Assembly (NCBI RefSeq): GCF_017183135.1
Contig: NZ_JADDXW010000018.1
Location: 1 to 64,000, forward strand
Length of the DNA: 64,000 nt
Reading direction: 5' to 3'
Source: Aurantimonas marina
Lineage (GTDB): Bacteria > Pseudomonadota > Alphaproteobacteria > Rhizobiales > Rhizobiaceae
Part shown: one piece after another, positions 26,907 through 39,161 of the stretch
How the letters are laid out: each line of letters begins with the position of its first letter
Numbering within the stretch: position 1 is the stretch's first letter
Translations under genes and position numbers: made by a program
The notes under the pieces: model-generated
Told to the model about the DNA's origin: nothing
The model's input: only the letters and a program-made list of their open reading frames with translations
Database searches by the model: none

Positions 26907-29363
26907 ATGATGGCTGGAACGAAAATCTTACGCACCGCTTCGGCGGTCATCCTGTCCTCGACCGTTCTTGCCGCGACGACCTTGGGTGCCCAGCTTGCCG
27001 TCGTCACGGCCGTCGAAGCAGCTGTGGTCAACCGAATCGAAGTGAGGGGTAACAGCCGGGTCGAGGCCGAAACCATCCGAAATTTCACGCGGATCCAATC
27101 TGGCCAGAACGTCAGTGAGGCCGAGCAGGACGAGGTCGTTCGCCGCCTCTTTGCGACAGGGTTGTTTTCCGACGTCCGCGTCAGCCAGTCGGGCGGCACG
27201 CTTGTCGTCCAGGTCGACGAGAATCAGATCGTCAACCAGGTGCTTTTCCAAGGCAATTCCAAGATCAAAGACGAGCAGCTTATGGCTGCCGTTCAGACCC
27301 AGCCGCGTGGAGCCTATTCCTCTGCAACGGCGCAGGCAGATGTCGATGCGATCAGCGCAGCCTACACCAGCATCGGACGCAGCGATGCGGTGGTCAGCGT
27401 CACCACCCAGCAGGTCGGCGAGAACCGCGTCAACGTCATCTACAACATCCAGGAGGGCGACCGCACCAAGATTGCCTCGATCAGCATCGTCGGCAACAAC
27501 GCCTTCAGCGACAGTCGATTGAAACAGACCATCGCGCTGCGCGAATCGGGGCTGCTCAGCTTTATCCAGCGCGACGACATTTATGATGAAGATCGTCTGC
27601 GCACCGATGAGGAAACGCTGCGGCGTTTCTATTTCAATCGGGGCTATGCCGATTTCCGTGTCATCTCGTCGGTGGCCGAGCTCGACGAAACCCAGAATTC
27701 CTACTTCATCACGATCACCGTGGACGAAGGGGAGCGCTACACCTTCGGCAATGTGGCGATCGACAGCACCATACCGGGAATCGATTCCGAGGCGCTCTAC
27801 AGCGAGCTGGAAACCCGGCCGGGCGAGGTCTACAGCGCCAAGGATGTTGAGGAGTCTCTGGTCAATCTGACGAACAGCATGGCCAATGCCGGCTTCGCCT
27901 TTGCCCAGGTCACACCGCGCGGTGACCGTGATTTCACCAATCGGACCATCGCGATCAATTACGTCATCGACCAGGGACCGCGCGCCTATGTCGAACGCAT
28001 CGAAATTCGAGGCAATACCAAGACCCGCGACTACGTGATCCGCCGCGAATTCGACGTTTCCGAAGGCGACGCCTTCAACCAGGTTCTGATTCAGCGTGCC
28101 AAGCAGCGGCTGGAAGACTTGAAGTTCTTCGAGAAGGTTTCAATTTCGACGGCCCCCGGCGCGGAGCCGGATCGAGTGATCGTCATCGTCGATGTGGTGG
28201 AAAAGGCGACGGGCGAGCTGTCGCTCGGCGGCGGTTACACGACCGGCGGCGACAATGCGGGGCCGGTCGCCGAAGTCGGCATCACCGAGCGAAACTTCCT
28301 CGGTCGCGGCCAGTTCATCAAGGTCTCCGCCGGGTTTGGAAAGGACACGCGAAACTACAACCTGTCTTTCACCGAACCGTATTTTCTGGGTCGGCGCCTG
28401 GCGGCGGGTTTCGACGTGTACCGCAGCGAGAGTACGTCGGGCGACTATGATTCGGTCCGGACCGGCGGCGACGTGCGTCTGGCAGCGCCGATCACCGAGG
28501 ATCTGACGGCGCAGATCGCCTACAACTACAAGCAGGAAGAATTCGGCGACAACAATGGAACGACCTACAACCGGTTTACCGAATCGCAGCTGATCGACAG
28601 CTCCGGCAACATTTTCGAGAGCACCTGCGGTGCGCCGAATCCGAACAGCAACATCGTCGATCTGAACGGCAACGCCGCGGTGGCACCGCCCTACACGGAC
28701 TCGCCGATCATCAACCTGGCGATCTGCGAAAGTCCGTATATTACATCCTCGGTTTCCTATTCTCTGATCTACAACACGCTGGATAACGCCAGCGACCCGC
28801 GGGAAGGGTTCATCATCCAGGGTGGGCAGGAATTCGCCGGCCTCGGTGGCGATGCGAACTTCATCAAGACCACCGGCAAGGCGTCATATTTCAAGCTTCT
28901 CAACGAGGAGTATGACGTCATCGGCCAGCTGAGTTCGGCGGGTGGAAACGTCTCCACCCTCGGCGGTGACAATCTGCGGGTCTTCGACAGCTTCTTCAAG
29001 GGTCAGGACATCGTCCGTGGCTTCGACTACAAGGGGATCGGCCCTCGACAGAACGGTGTGTCGATTGGCGGCACGAACTACGCGAACGCGTCCGCCGAGG
29101 CGACCTTCCCGTTGCCGTTGATTTCCCGTGATTACGGCTTTCGGGGCGCTGTCTTTGCCGATGCGGGCTCGCTCTGGGGTTCGGAATTCGAAGGAGCGCC
29201 GGGCGTCGTGGGAACCGACGCGGCGCTTCGCGCGTCAGCGGGTGTCGGGCTGATCTGGGCATCGCCGTTTGGCCCGCTTCGGGTCAACTATGCCCATCCG
29301 TTCGTCAAGGAGGACTTTGACGAACTGCAGGAGTTTTCCTTCGGGTTCTCGTCCCGCTTCTAA
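26907..29363 (+). CDS. bamA: Outer membrane protein assembly factor BamA
   Basis: 818-residue core subunit of the BAM complex that inserts beta-barrels in the outer membrane. The signal peptide lies at about residues 1-38 ([19 protein letters not shown], then AVEAA). Five POTRA domains follow, starting [20 protein letters not shown], to about residue 420. The 16-strand barrel ends with SFGFSSRF, whose terminal Phe is the usual beta-signal. Two adjacent ATGs begin the gene. A start at 26823 would put 28 polar residues before the signal peptide and is less likely. lpxD follows in 24 bases; no skp gene intervenes. Confidence 0.96.
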   Translation: MMAGTKILRTASAVILSSTVLAATTLGAQLAVVTAVEAAVVNRIEVRGNSRVEAETIRNFTRIQSGQNVSEAEQDEVVRRLFATGLFSDVRVSQSGGTLVVQVDENQIVNQVLFQGNSKIKDEQLMAAVQTQPRGAYSSATAQADVDAISAAYTSIGRSDAVVSVTTQQVGENRVNVIYNIQEGDRTKIASISIVGNNAFSDSRLKQTIALRESGLLSFIQRDDIYDEDRLRTDEETLRRFYFNRGYADFRVISSVAELDETQNSYFITITVDEGERYTFGNVAIDSTIPGIDSEALYSELETRPGEVYSAKDVEESLVNLTNSMANAGFAFAQVTPRGDRDFTNRTIAINYVIDQGPRAYVERIEIRGNTKTRDYVIRREFDVSEGDAFNQVLIQRAKQRLEDLKFFEKVSISTAPGAEPDRVIVIVDVVEKATGELSLGGGYTTGGDNAGPVAEVGITERNFLGRGQFIKVSAGFGKDTRNYNLSFTEPYFLGRRLAAGFDVYRSESTSGDYDSVRTGGDVRLAAPITEDLTAQIAYNYKQEEFGDNNGTTYNRFTESQLIDSSGNIFESTCGAPNPNSNIVDLNGNAAVAPPYTDSPIINLAICESPYITSSVSYSLIYNTLDNASDPREGFIIQGGQEFAGLGGDANFIKTTGKASYFKLLNEEYDVIGQLSSAGGNVSTLGGDNLRVFDSFFKGQDIVRGFDYKGIGPRQNGVSIGGTNYANASAEATFPLPLISRDYGFRGAVFADAGSLWGSEFEGAPGVVGTDAALRASAGVGLIWASPFGPLRVNYAHPFVKEDFDELQEFSFGFSSRF

Positions 29364-29386
29364 TCGGAAGGGAATGGAGGTCGACG

Positions 29387-30469
29387 ATGCCGACCTCGTT
29401 GCCATTGTCGATGCCTGACTCGATCTTCTTTCCGCGCGGCGATGGCCTTGCCTTGGGTGACCTTGCCAAGATGGTTGGGGCCGCGCTGGCCAGTGGCGTG
29501 GATCCCGAGCGGAAGGTCAGCGGCCTGGCACCGCTGACCGAGGCGGGCGCCGAGGATCTCTCCTTCTTCGATAACGCCCGCTATGCGGACGATCTGGCGA
29601 TGACCGCGGCGGCTTGCGTGATCGTCGAGCAAAAGAATCTGCGGCTGGTTCCCGCTCAGACTGGGGCGCTGGTCGCCAGCGACGTCCAGCGCGCCTTTGC
29701 GGCGGCGGGCCAGGCTTTGTTTCCGATCGCCCTCGCGCCAATTGCGGCCAGCGGCCAGATCGGGCTTTCGCCTCGCGCGGACATCCATCCGACGGCACGG
29801 ATCGAGGATGGCGTGACGGTCGAGGCCTTCGCGGTCATCGGACCGCACGTCGCCATCGGGCGCGATACGCTGGTGGGAGCGGGTGCGGTGATCGGGGCAG
29901 GTTGCCGGATCGGCCGCGCGAGTCGGATCGGCCCCGGCGCCTGCGTGACTCACGCTTTGCTGGGTAATCGTGTGATACTCCACCCTGGCGTCCGTGTCGG
30001 CCAGGACGGGTTCGGTTATGCAGCGGGACCGACAGGTTTGATGAAATCGGTTCAGATCGGCCGGGTCATCATCCAGGATGACGTCGAGATCGGCGCCAAT
30101 ACCGCGGTCGACCGTGGAGCGATTCGTGACACGGTGATCGGCGAGGGGACGAAAATCGACAATCAGGTTCAAATCGGCCACAACGTCATGATTGGGCGTC
30201 ATTGCGCGATCGTCGCACAGGTCGCAATATCCGGCAGCACGACGATCGGAGACGGCGTCATGATTGGTGGCCAAACCGCGATCAACGGCCATTTGACCAT
30301 CGGTCACGGTGCCCAGATCGCGGCGGTATCGTCGGTTGCGGGCGACGTTCCGGCCGGCGCCCGTTGGGGCGGGACACCGGCCAAACCCGTCCGCGAATGG
30401 TTTCGCGAAATCACACTTCTATCCGAACTTGCCAAGAAAAGGCGTTCGCCGAGGAAAAACGATGAGTGA
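29387..30469 (+). CDS. lpxD: UDP-3-O-(3-hydroxyacyl)glucosamine N-acyltransferase
   Basis: 360-residue third-step enzyme of lipid A synthesis. The N-terminal uridine-binding domain ([20 protein letters not shown]-like region) is followed by the left-handed parallel beta-helix of hexapeptide repeats from about residue 120. The catalytic His lies in the [16 protein letters not shown] region. GGAGGT precedes ATG 29387. Its end overlaps fabZ by eight bases. Confidence 0.96.
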   Translation: MPTSLPLSMPDSIFFPRGDGLALGDLAKMVGAALASGVDPERKVSGLAPLTEAGAEDLSFFDNARYADDLAMTAAACVIVEQKNLRLVPAQTGALVASDVQRAFAAAGQALFPIALAPIAASGQIGLSPRADIHPTARIEDGVTVEAFAVIGPHVAIGRDTLVGAGAVIGAGCRIGRASRIGPGACVTHALLGNRVILHPGVRVGQDGFGYAAGPTGLMKSVQIGRVIIQDDVEIGANTAVDRGAIRDTVIGEGTKIDNQVQIGHNVMIGRHCAIVAQVAISGSTTIGDGVMIGGQTAINGHLTIGHGAQIAAVSSVAGDVPAGARWGGTPAKPVREWFREITLLSELAKKRRSPRKNDE

Positions 30470-30929
30470 AGAGGCGACGGTGCTGGGCAGCGCCGACATC
30501 CTGGAAATCCTTGAACTTCTGCCGCACCGCTACCCCTTCCTGATGGTGGACCGCATCATCGAGATCGAGGGCGATATGCGGGCCATCGGCATCAAGAACG
30601 TGACTGCGAACGAGCCGCATTTTCTCGGGCATTTCCCGTCCGCGCCGGTGATGCCCGGTGTCCTGATCATCGAAGGCATGGCCCAGACCGCGGGCGCGAT
30701 TTGTACCCGCGCCGCCGGTACCGGCACGCCGCAGCTCGTCTATTTCATGACCATCGATAACGCCAAGTTCCGCAAACCGGTGGTTCCCGGCGATCGGCTC
30801 GAATATCATGTCACCCAGACGAAGAAGCGGGCCAATATCTGGAAGTTCGACTGCGTCGCCCGGGTTGATGGCGCCAAGGTTGCGGAGGCGAGGGTCAGCG
30901 CAATGCTGGTGCCACGCGACGCGTCCTGA
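30462..30929 (+). CDS. fabZ: 3-hydroxyacyl-ACP dehydratase FabZ
   Basis: 155-residue hot-dog-fold dehydratase of fatty-acid synthesis. Motifs: [14 protein letters not shown] and the active-site stretch [20 protein letters not shown] with catalytic His, plus the Glu in [13 protein letters not shown] 30462 lies inside the lpxD end, eight-base overlap, in another frame; longer in-frame readings would run through lpxD. Sits between lpxD and lpxA, matching its role of competing for the 3-hydroxyacyl-ACP pool. Confidence 0.97.
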   Translation: MSEEATVLGSADILEILELLPHRYPFLMVDRIIEIEGDMRAIGIKNVTANEPHFLGHFPSAPVMPGVLIIEGMAQTAGAICTRAAGTGTPQLVYFMTIDNAKFRKPVVPGDRLEYHVTQTKKRANIWKFDCVARVDGAKVAEARVSAMLVPRDAS

Positions 30930-30932
30930 ACC

Positions 30933-31739
30933 ATGAGTTCCACCATGATTCACCCGACCGCCGTCATCGAAGACGGCGCCGAGATCGGCGATGGCTGTGA
31001 GGTCGGGCCATTTTGCCACATCGGCCCACAGGTCCGGCTCGGTGCGAACAGCCGACTTCGCTCACACGTGGTCCTCTGGGGTAATACAGTCATCGGGGAG
31101 GGGGCGCAGATCTGGCCGTTCGCCTCGCTTGGTCATGCACCTCAGCATCTGAAGTACCGTGGCGAAGACACCCGTCTGGTGATCGGTCGCAATTGCCTCG
31201 TGCGCGAGCATGTGACGATGAACGCCGGAACGGTGCAGGGACGCTCGGAAACCACGATCGGCGACGACTGCGCTTTCTTCACCGGGGCGCATGTGGCGCA
31301 CGACTGCGTCCTCGGCCGCAATGTCACCTTGATCAACAACGTGATGCTGGCGGGCCATTGCACGATCGGCGAATTCGCCACGATTGCCGGGGGCTCCGGG
31401 ATCCACCAGTTTACCCGTATTGGGCATCATGCCTATGTCGGCGGTCTCGCGGCGGTCGAGGGCGATGTCATTCCGTTCGGAATGGTTCTGGGCAACCGGG
31501 CCTATCTGTCCAGCCTCAATGTCATCGGCATGAAGCGCGCTGGGTTCAATCGAGAGGCAATCCGCAATGTGCGGCGTGCCTATCGCATGCTGTTTTCCTT
31601 TGATCTGACGTTCAAGGAGAACATGGATGAGGTGCAGGCCGAATTTCCGGACGATCCGCTTGTCCAGGATTTGCTCGGCTTTATCCGTGCTGGCGGCGAC
31701 CGAGCCCTTTGTTTCCCCCGCAACACGCAGTCGACCTAG
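30933..31739 (+). CDS. lpxA: UDP-N-acetylglucosamine acyltransferase
   Basis: 268-residue first enzyme of lipid A synthesis, a trimeric left-handed beta-helix. Hexapeptide repeats begin at MIHPTAVIEDGAEIG. The catalytic His is in GAHVAHDCVLG near residue 127, and GGSGIHQFTRIGHHAYVGG and LNVIGMKRAGFNREAIRNVR lie in the C-terminal part. It begins three bases after the fabZ stop. Confidence 0.97.
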   Translation: MSSTMIHPTAVIEDGAEIGDGCEVGPFCHIGPQVRLGANSRLRSHVVLWGNTVIGEGAQIWPFASLGHAPQHLKYRGEDTRLVIGRNCLVREHVTMNAGTVQGRSETTIGDDCAFFTGAHVAHDCVLGRNVTLINNVMLAGHCTIGEFATIAGGSGIHQFTRIGHHAYVGGLAAVEGDVIPFGMVLGNRAYLSSLNVIGMKRAGFNREAIRNVRRAYRMLFSFDLTFKENMDEVQAEFPDDPLVQDLLGFIRAGGDRALCFPRNTQST

Positions 31740-31742
31740 GCC

Positions 31743-32630
31743 GTGAGCCCGGATCACCCCGGCGAAGCTTTAGGGATCGTCGCCGGCGGCGGCTCGCTGC
31801 CCCGGATCGTCGCCGAGGCCGCTCGCGAAGCGGGTTGGCGGCCGATTGTCGTGCGGATCGGTGACGGTATCGCCGACGACTGGAGCGGATACGACGGCGG
31901 CGCATTCGCATGGGGCCGCACCGGTGACGCGATCGCCTGTATGACAGCGAGCGGCGTTCGCCGTCTGGTCTATTGCGGAACCGTATCCAGGCGACCGGAT
32001 TTTCGCTCGCTTCTGCCGAGCATCCGGACCTTGCTGCGGCTTCCGGCGGCACTGCGGATCGTGCGCGGCGGTGATGACAGGCTGTTGCGGACACTCACCC
32101 GCTATCTCGAGCACGAAGGCTTCGAGGTTCTGGCCGTTCAGCAAATCGCGCCACGCCTGTTGGCGCCTTTGGGTCCGCTGGGCCATCGGGCGCCGCGAAG
32201 CGAAGAGACTGCGGCGCTTTCGCTCGCCGGGCAGGCGGCCCGCCGGCTCGGCGAACTGGACATCGGTCAGGCGGTTGTCGCATCGGACAATCGGGTGATT
32301 GCTCTTGAGGGGATCGAGGGAACCCGGGCGATGTTGGCGCGGGTTGCCGAGCTGAAGGCCGGCGGCAGAATTGGCAAGCGCGAGTCGTGCGCGCTGGTCA
32401 AGAGCGTCAAGCCGCAACAGGATCAGCGTTTCGATCTGCCCAGCATCGGTGTGGCGACGGTCGAGGAAGCGAAGGCGGCCGGAATTTCCGCCATCGGGGT
32501 CACCGCCGGGCGCAGTCTGATTTTGGGTCTCGATGATGTGATTCGTGCGTCCGATCGTCATGACATCGCACTGGTCGGCCTGGTGGATGACGCCGTGCCG
32601 GATATCGTCCCATCGGGAGAGCACAATTGA
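31743..32630 (+). CDS. lpxI: UDP-2,3-diacylglucosamine diphosphatase LpxI
   Basis: 295-residue LpxI (DUF1009) enzyme, the alphaproteobacterial replacement for LpxH. The N-terminal LGIVAGGGSLPRIVAEAARE and the C-terminal catalytic domain KRESCALVKSVKPQQDQRFD then LPSIGVATVEEAKAAGISAI are typical. GTG 31743 starts it, three bases after lpxA. Its stop overlaps the TTG start of lpxB. Confidence 0.95.
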   Translation: MSPDHPGEALGIVAGGGSLPRIVAEAAREAGWRPIVVRIGDGIADDWSGYDGGAFAWGRTGDAIACMTASGVRRLVYCGTVSRRPDFRSLLPSIRTLLRLPAALRIVRGGDDRLLRTLTRYLEHEGFEVLAVQQIAPRLLAPLGPLGHRAPRSEETAALSLAGQAARRLGELDIGQAVVASDNRVIALEGIEGTRAMLARVAELKAGGRIGKRESCALVKSVKPQQDQRFDLPSIGVATVEEAKAAGISAIGVTAGRSLILGLDDVIRASDRHDIALVGLVDDAVPDIVPSGEHN

Positions 32631-33802
32631 CGACCATCGGCTTTGTCGTCGGAGAACCGTCGGGCGACCGGATCGGCGCTGATCTGATTCGCGCGCTCCG
32701 CAATCAGGCGGACGGCGAGTTGCACGTCGTCGGCCTCGGTGGCGAGGCCATGCAGGCGGAGGGGCTGACGAGCCTGTTCGACATCCACGAGTTGTCGATC
32801 ATCGGCATCGGGGCGATCGTCGCGCGGTTGCCGCAATTGCTGCGCCGGGTGTCGCAGACGGCGGATTTCATCGTCGACGCCAAGCCGGATGCATTGGTGA
32901 TCATCGACAGCCCGACCTTTTCACACCGGGTCGCCAAGCGCGTGCGGGCGCGGCTGCCGCAAGTGCCGATCGCCAATTATATTCCGCCGACGGTGTGGGC
33001 CTGGCGGGAAGGGCGAGCCGCGGCTATGCGCCCCTATGTCGACCACGCGATCTGTGCCTTGCCGTTCGAGCCCGACACCATGCGCCGACTGGGTGGTCCG
33101 CCCGCGACCTATGTCGGTCATCCCCTGATGACGACACCCGCCCTGCGGCAAATAATGGAAGAAGCGAACCCTCCAGCCGCCGATCGCACGCCGGTCAGCC
33201 CGCCGACGCTTCTGATCCTTCCCGGCTCCCGCCGGGGCGAGATCAACCGGCTGATCGACGATTTCGGCGCGACCTTTCAGCGATTGCGCTCGATGATGCC
33301 GGGACTGACCGCGATCATCCCGACACTGGAGCGCCACCGGCCTATCATCGAGGCAAAGATTGCCCATTGGGAAAACAAGCCGATGGTCGTCACCGGCGAG
33401 GCGGCGAAATGGGCGACCTTCGCCAAAGCCGATGCCGCCATCGCAGCATCCGGGACGGTGTCGCTGGAACTGGCGCTGGCTGATGTTCCAATGGCCCTGG
33501 CCTACCGCCTCGATCCGATTGGTTATCGGTTCCGCCATCTCATTTCAGCCTGGACCGCCGCGCTGCCGAACTTCATCGCGGGTCATCCGCTGGTGCCCGA
33601 GCACTTCCATGAATTCGTGCGCCCGGAGTTGCTGGCGCGCCGTCTTCAGCGTCTCTTGACCGACACGCCCGAACGGCGGGCGCAACTCGCCGGCTTCGCC
33701 GAGATACGCGCCGCGATGGCGATCGACTGCCCGCCTGGCGAGGCCGCCGCTGACATCGTGCTCGATCTCGTGCGGCAAGGCCGTCCGACCAACCCGACAT
33801 AG
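32627..33802 (+). CDS. lpxB: Lipid-A-disaccharide synthase
   Basis: 391-residue GT19 glycosyltransferase that joins lipid X and UDP-diacylglucosamine. The N-terminus TIGFVVGEPSGDRIGADLIR, the IDSPTFSHRVAKRVR stretch, YIPPTVWAWREGRA and the C-terminal SGTVSLELALADVPM region are diagnostic. Translation likely starts at TTG 32627, overlapping the lpxI stop (TTGA). It ends the lipid A gene run; a hairpin separates it from convergent gltA. Confidence 0.96.
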   Translation: MTTIGFVVGEPSGDRIGADLIRALRNQADGELHVVGLGGEAMQAEGLTSLFDIHELSIIGIGAIVARLPQLLRRVSQTADFIVDAKPDALVIIDSPTFSHRVAKRVRARLPQVPIANYIPPTVWAWREGRAAAMRPYVDHAICALPFEPDTMRRLGGPPATYVGHPLMTTPALRQIMEEANPPAADRTPVSPPTLLILPGSRRGEINRLIDDFGATFQRLRSMMPGLTAIIPTLERHRPIIEAKIAHWENKPMVVTGEAAKWATFAKADAAIAASGTVSLELALADVPMALAYRLDPIGYRFRHLISAWTAALPNFIAGHPLVPEHFHEFVRPELLARRLQRLLTDTPERRAQLAGFAEIRAAMAIDCPPGEAAADIVLDLVRQGRPTNPT

Positions 33803-33803
33803 A

Positions 33804-33825
33804 AACGGGCGCCGAGGCGCCCGTT
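33804..33825. terminator. Bidirectional hairpin between lpxB and gltA
   Basis: Perfect 10-bp inverted repeat AACGGGCGCC/GGCGCCCGTT with two bases between, in the 48-base gap of convergent genes. A short T-rich tail is seen only on the minus side. Confidence 0.65.
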
Positions 33826-33850
33826 ACCGTCTGCGATGAAAATACCGGTA

Positions 33851-35143
33851 TCAGTTGCGCTGGTCGACCGACAGATAGTCGCGCATCGTGGCGCCGGTGT
33901 AGAGCTGCCGCGGGCGGCCAATACGCTGATGCGGATCTTCGATCATCTCTTTCCACTGGGCGATCCACCCGACGGTCCGGGCCACGGCGAAGAGCACCGT
34001 AAACATCGTCGTCGGAAAGCCGAGCGCCTTCAAGGTGATGCCGGAATAAAAGTCGACGTTCGGATAGAGCTTCTTCTCGATGAAATACTCGTCGGTCAGC
34101 GCGATCCGCTCGAGCTCCATCGCGACCTCAAGCAGCGGGTCGTCCTTAATGCCAAGTTCGTCGAGAACCTCGTGACAGGTCTTCTGCATGATTTTGGCGC
34201 GGGGATCGTAGTTCTTGTAGACCCGGTGACCGAAGCCCATCAGGCGGAATGGATCGTCCTTGTCCTTAGCGCGGGCGATGAATTCCGGGATGCGGTCCTT
34301 GGTGCCGATCTCCATCAGCATGTTCAGCGCCGCCTCGTTGGCGCCGCCATGGGCAGGCCCCCACAGGCAGGCCACGCCCGCCGCGATGCAGGCGAAGGGA
34401 TTAGCGCCCGACGAACCGGCGAGCCGCACGGTCGAGGTCGAGGCGTTCTGCTCATGGTCCGCATGGAGGATGAATATCCGGTCCATCGCCTTCGCGAGCA
34501 CAGGATTGATCTGATACGTCTCGCAGGGAACCGCGAAGCACATGTGCAGGAAGTTTTCGGCGTAGGCGAGATCGTTGCGCGGGTAAACGAACGGCTGGCC
34601 AATATGATACTTGTAGGCCATCGCCGCGATCGTCGGCATCTTGGCGATCATCCGCAGGCTCGCCACCATCCGCTGGTGCGGATCGGCGATGTCGGTGGAG
34701 TCGTGGTAGAATGCCGACATGGCGCCGACCGAGCCGACCATGACGGCCATCGGATGAGCGTCGCGGCGAAAGCCGGTGTAAAAGCGGCTCATCTGCTCGT
34801 GGACCATCGTATGCCGCGTCACACGGTATTCGAAATCCTCCTTCTCACGCGCCGTCGGCAGTTCGCCATAGAGCAGGAGATAGCAAGTCTCCAGAAAATC
34901 GCCCCTCTCGGCGAGTTGGTCGATCGGGTAGCCGCGATGCAGCAGCACGCCCTCGTCGCCGTCGATGTAGGTGATCTTGGATTCACACGACGCTGTCGAC
35001 GAAAAACCCGGATCGTAGGTGAACAGACCGGTCTGCTTGTAGAGAGTCGTGATATCCACGACGTCCGGGCCGATCGTTCCGCTGTACAGGTCCAGCCCTG
35101 CCTCCTTCGTGCCCAGTGTGAGCTTCGCCGACTGTTCTGCCAT
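33851..35143 (-). CDS. gltA: Citrate synthase (type II)
   Basis: 430-residue hexameric, NADH-regulated type of citrate synthase, TCA-cycle entry. Motifs: [35 protein letters not shown] with catalytic His, the [15 protein letters not shown] stretch with the second His, and [14 protein letters not shown]; the catalytic Asp is in [12 protein letters not shown] 35143 with a GAAGGG Shine-Dalgarno is chosen over an upstream in-frame start. It is 152 bases downstream of gltX on the same strand. Confidence 0.98.
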   Translation of the reverse strand: MAEQSAKLTLGTKEAGLDLYSGTIGPDVVDITTLYKQTGLFTYDPGFSSTASCESKITYIDGDEGVLLHRGYPIDQLAERGDFLETCYLLLYGELPTAREKEDFEYRVTRHTMVHEQMSRFYTGFRRDAHPMAVMVGSVGAMSAFYHDSTDIADPHQRMVASLRMIAKMPTIAAMAYKYHIGQPFVYPRNDLAYAENFLHMCFAVPCETYQINPVLAKAMDRIFILHADHEQNASTSTVRLAGSSGANPFACIAAGVACLWGPAHGGANEAALNMLMEIGTKDRIPEFIARAKDKDDPFRLMGFGHRVYKNYDPRAKIMQKTCHEVLDELGIKDDPLLEVAMELERIALTDEYFIEKKLYPNVDFYSGITLKALGFPTTMFTVLFAVARTVGWIAQWKEMIEDPHQRIGRPRQLYTGATMRDYLSVDQRN

Positions 35144-35295
35144 GCGTTTTCCCTTCAATGGTTGCCGCGGCGGTCGAAGACCTATCGCAGCGCACACGTT
35201 TTACCCAGATGATTGCCTACTCCAAAGCCGCCGGAGCGACAAGTTCCGGCGCCAAGTCCATATTGCGTTGCGAAGTCTGGACGATGCGACCCCGC

Positions 35296-36717
35296 TCACC
35301 CCGCCTGGTCGCCAAGCCGCGCCAGCGACTCGTCCCGGCCGAGCACCTCCAGAACATCGAAGACACCCGGCGAGGTCGTGCGTCCTGTCAGTGCTGCCCG
35401 TAGCGGCTGCGCTGCCTTGCCGAGTTTCAGCCCGTTAGCCTCGGCATAGGCGCGGACAAGCGTTTCGAGTTCGTCGGCCGACCAGGTCGACGCCGCCGCA
35501 AACTGCGGCAGCAACGCCGCGACGATCGGACGGCCGCCATCGGCGAGAATCGCCTCGGCCTTGTCCTCCAGATCAAGTGGACGATCCGCGAACAGATAAC
35601 TGGTGCTCTCGGCCAATTCGACCAACGTCTTCGCCCGGCCCTTGAGGCCCGGCATCGCGTTGGTCAGTTTGGCCCGCACCTCATCGTCCGAACGAGTCTT
35701 GAGAATCGCACCGTTCGGCAGGACATCGCGCTCGCTCATCAGCATCTCGACCAAGACGGCGTCGTCGCTCAGGCGAATCCAGTGGCCATTGATCGCCTCC
35801 AGCTTAGCGAAATCGAAGCGCGCCGCACCCTTGTTGATGTCGTCGATATCGAACCAGGCGATCATGTCCTCGGTCGAGATGATCTCATCGTCGCCATGGC
35901 TCCAGCCGAGCCGGACCAGATAGTTTCTCAGCGCCACCGGCAGGTAGCCCATGGCCCGATAGGCCTCGATGCCGAGCGCGCCATGCCGTTTCGAAAGTTT
36001 GGCGCCGTCCGGCCCGTGGATGAGCGGTATATGGGCCATCACCGGCACATCCCAGCCCATCGCCTTGTAGATCAGCGTCTGGCGCCCGGCATTGGTCAGG
36101 TGATCGTCGCCGCGAATGACGTGGGTGACGCCCATGTCGTGGTCATCGACGACGACGGCCAGCATGTAGGTCGGGTTTCCGTCCGAGCGCAGCAGCACGA
36201 AATCGTCGAGATCCTTGTTGGGAAACCGCACGTCGCCCTGGACACGATCATGGACCACCGTTTCGCCGTCAAGCGGAGCGCGCAGCCGGATCACCGGCTT
36301 GGTGTCGGCCGGCGCCTCGGACGGGTCACGGTCGCGCCAGCGCCCATCATAGCGCGGCGGACGCTTCTCGGCCCGGGCCTTCTCCCGCATCTCCGTGAGT
36401 TCGGCCTGGCTTGCGTAGCAGCGATAGGCCGCACCCTTGGCCAGCAGTTCCTCGACCACCTCACGATGGCGCGTCGCGCGCGCGAACTGGGAGACCGGGG
36501 GCTCGTCCGCCGACAGCCCCATCCAGCCGAGACCCTCGATGATCGCCTGAACCGCTGGCTCGGTCGAGCGCTCGCGGTCGGTGTCCTCGATCCGCAGCAG
36601 CATCTTGCCGCCGGTCGCGCGGGCATAGAGCCAGTTGAACAGCGCCGTCCTCGCGCCACCGATATGCAGGAAGCCGGTCGGTGAGGGGGCAAAGCGGGTC
36701 ACGACGGCATCCGTCAT
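35296..36717 (-). CDS. gltX: Glutamyl-tRNA synthetase
   Basis: 473-residue class I synthetase. The HIGH motif is [20 protein letters not shown] near residues 8-27 and the KMSKS equivalent is [13 protein letters not shown] near residue 240. Rhizobiales often have two gltX copies; this one could be discriminating or carry Gln-charging specificity, which cannot be told here. ATG 36717 is chosen because it gives the standard N-terminus. It is divergent from comEC. Confidence 0.97.
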   Translation of the reverse strand: MTDAVVTRFAPSPTGFLHIGGARTALFNWLYARATGGKMLLRIEDTDRERSTEPAVQAIIEGLGWMGLSADEPPVSQFARATRHREVVEELLAKGAAYRCYASQAELTEMREKARAEKRPPRYDGRWRDRDPSEAPADTKPVIRLRAPLDGETVVHDRVQGDVRFPNKDLDDFVLLRSDGNPTYMLAVVVDDHDMGVTHVIRGDDHLTNAGRQTLIYKAMGWDVPVMAHIPLIHGPDGAKLSKRHGALGIEAYRAMGYLPVALRNYLVRLGWSHGDDEIISTEDMIAWFDIDDINKGAARFDFAKLEAINGHWIRLSDDAVLVEMLMSERDVLPNGAILKTRSDDEVRAKLTNAMPGLKGRAKTLVELAESTSYLFADRPLDLEDKAEAILADGGRPIVAALLPQFAAASTWSADELETLVRAYAEANGLKLGKAAQPLRAALTGRTTSPGVFDVLEVLGRDESLARLGDQAG

Positions 36718-36830
36718 GGAGTCTCCGATCGAAAAGTCAGGGCAGATTGTGCGATCGCAGGTGATCGCTTTCGCGTGCCGGCTGTGTAGCATAGGCGAGG
36801 GGAGAGACAAGGCGACGGGACCCGGAGCCG

Positions 36831-39161
36831 ATGGACACAGCCGCCGACCGCGACGACAGCGCGAAAGAGCAGAAGGGACGGCGGACCCGTGCTGGCGGCT
36901 TCAGAGCCTGGCGCGGGCTCCTGCCGCCGCCCCGCGCCGAATGGGGAGCGATCACCGCTGGCTGGCTCGCCAGCCAATTGGAGGCCGAGACCCGCCACCG
37001 CTCCGGCTTTCATCTGATCGCAATCGGCCTGATGGTCGGGGTGGTAATCGTTTACGGCATCGGTTGGCGCCCCGGTCTGGCGGTCGCCGCCATCGCTTCG
37101 ATCGCGCTTCTGGCGCTCGCCGTCCGCGTTCCGGGGCGGCCGGTGCTTCGCCCATCGCTGGTTTGCGCCGGCTTCGTCCTTGCCGGCGCCGCCTTGGCGA
37201 TAACCGAGATCGAGCGCACGGACACAACGCTGTTCTCGGGCGAGGCGACAGTGCAGATCGTCGGCAACGTGGTATCGCGTGAGCGCACCGACAGCGGCCG
37301 TTATCGCTATGTGATCGACATTGCCTCGACCGAAAGGCCAGTCCTTTCGCGCCCGCCGGAACGGGTGCGGATCGTCGTCGGTAGCCGCCACGCTCCGATT
37401 CCGCCCGGCGGCGACTTCCGCGGCCTTGTCCGACTGCGGCCGCCGTCGGGTCCGGCTTTTCCAGGTTCTCACGATTTCGCCTTTGCGCCGTTCTTCAACG
37501 GCATCGGCGCTTACGGATTCTCTCTGGGAGCGCCGGAGCCCGCCGGTCCCGACATCTCCGGCGACCCGGCGCGAAACGGTTTCGGCGCGTGGTTCCGAAA
37601 CCGTCTCTCGACGGTTCGCCTGGCCATGACCGAACGCATCAGCCAGATCATCGGCGGAGCGGAGGGCGGCATCGCCGCCGCGCTCGTCACCGGCGAACGG
37701 ACCGGCATTCCAGACGAGGCGGAGGAGTGGCTGCGCGGAACCGGGCTTGCCCATGTCCTGTCGATTTCCGGTCTGCACATGGCGATCGTTGCGGGATTCG
37801 CCATGCTCTTCGTTCGCTCGGTGTTCGCGCTGGTGCCGCCGCTCGCATTGCGGTTTCCCATCAAGAAAATCGCCGCCGTCGCCGCGCTTGTCGTCGCCGC
37901 GTTCTATCTCGGCTTGTCGGGCGCCAATATCGCGACGCAGCGGGCCTTCATCATGCTTGCCATCATGCTGACGGCGGTCCTGCTCGATCGCCCGGCCCTG
38001 ACGCTCCGCAACGTTTCGATCGCCGCCATCGTGGTGATCGCGCTGACGCCGCACGCGGTGATGACCGCCAGCTTCCAGATGAGCTTTGCCGCAACGGTCG
38101 CGCTGATCGGCGGGTATGCGGCACTTTCGCGGCGCCGAGCGCGATCGTCCCCTGTCCCACCGGGAAGCCGGGGCTGGGCGCACCGCATCCTGTTGGCGTT
38201 TGCGGCGATCGCGATGACCTCGCTCATCGCCGGAACGGCCACGGCGCCCTATGCGGCGTACCATTTTAATCGCCTGGCGACGTTCGGCCTCGTCGCCAAC
38301 GTTTTGACCATGCCGCTGTTTACCCTCTGGATCATGCCACTGGCGTTGATCGGCTCATTGGCGATGCCCTTTGGTGTCGACGCATGGGCGTTTCAGGCGA
38401 TGGGCTACGGCATCGGGATCGTGCTTCGGATCGCCCGGTTCGTCTACGAGCGCTTGCCGGATCAGGCGATCGGCCTGACCACGGCCACCGGCTTGGTCTT
38501 GCTGACAGCGGCCATACTGGCGGCCGCATGCTTCGCAAGTCGCCTACGCTATCTAGCGGTTCCGCTGGCCCTCGCCGGACTGGCGGCGGCACCCTATCGT
38601 ATGCCGCCACCTGAGCTCCTCATATTCGAGGACGGCAAGGAGGTGGCACTGATCGCCAGGGACGGGCAACTCGCCTTTCTGCGCGACCGTCCGAACGACT
38701 TCGTCGCCGCGCAATGGGAGCGCGCCTTCGAGGCGAGGGGGAGGCCGTCGACCGACCGGGAACCCCGCCGGAGTATTGCGGCCGACTGCGACGAAGCGCT
38801 TTGCCGCTTCGAGACCCGCGACGGGTTAAAGGTCGTCTGGACGGACGATTACGAGAAGACCGGCGTCGCGTGCGATGGCGGCGACATCGCGATCGTCGCC
38901 CGCGCGATCCGCCTGTCGGCCTGTCGTTCGGGCGCGGTCCTGGTGACATTGCGGACTCTGCGGCGGTCCGGGTCACTGGCAATCCGAAGCGACCCTGTAT
39001 CCGGTCGACCGAACGTCGACCACGCCATCGCAGACCCGCCGGCCGAATGGAATCTGCACCGGTTGGCGCCCTGGCCGGAATACTGGCGCAAGCCGGCGGC
39101 GAAGATCTCCGCGACAGCCCCGCGGCGGGAAGAGGAGGCGGGTTCGGACGACAGTCAATGA
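36831..39161 (+). CDS. comEC: ComEC/Rec2 family competence protein
   Basis: 776-residue polytopic inner-membrane protein related to the DNA-uptake channel. A soluble N-terminal OB-like domain (DUF4131) at about 90-230 is followed by the Competence domain: GEAERTG-type region seen as [20 protein letters not shown], then [19 protein letters not shown] near residues 300-320. About eight helices run to residue 590. The C-terminal part (about 600-776) lacks the metallo-beta-lactamase metal motifs, as in many rhizobial members. Whether it supports DNA uptake here is unknown, since no other com genes are in the window. Confidence 0.92.
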   Translation: MDTAADRDDSAKEQKGRRTRAGGFRAWRGLLPPPRAEWGAITAGWLASQLEAETRHRSGFHLIAIGLMVGVVIVYGIGWRPGLAVAAIASIALLALAVRVPGRPVLRPSLVCAGFVLAGAALAITEIERTDTTLFSGEATVQIVGNVVSRERTDSGRYRYVIDIASTERPVLSRPPERVRIVVGSRHAPIPPGGDFRGLVRLRPPSGPAFPGSHDFAFAPFFNGIGAYGFSLGAPEPAGPDISGDPARNGFGAWFRNRLSTVRLAMTERISQIIGGAEGGIAAALVTGERTGIPDEAEEWLRGTGLAHVLSISGLHMAIVAGFAMLFVRSVFALVPPLALRFPIKKIAAVAALVVAAFYLGLSGANIATQRAFIMLAIMLTAVLLDRPALTLRNVSIAAIVVIALTPHAVMTASFQMSFAATVALIGGYAALSRRRARSSPVPPGSRGWAHRILLAFAAIAMTSLIAGTATAPYAAYHFNRLATFGLVANVLTMPLFTLWIMPLALIGSLAMPFGVDAWAFQAMGYGIGIVLRIARFVYERLPDQAIGLTTATGLVLLTAAILAAACFASRLRYLAVPLALAGLAAAPYRMPPPELLIFEDGKEVALIARDGQLAFLRDRPNDFVAAQWERAFEARGRPSTDREPRRSIAADCDEALCRFETRDGLKVVWTDDYEKTGVACDGGDIAIVARAIRLSACRSGAVLVTLRTLRRSGSLAIRSDPVSGRPNVDHAIADPPAEWNLHRLAPWPEYWRKPAAKISATAPRREEEAGSDDSQ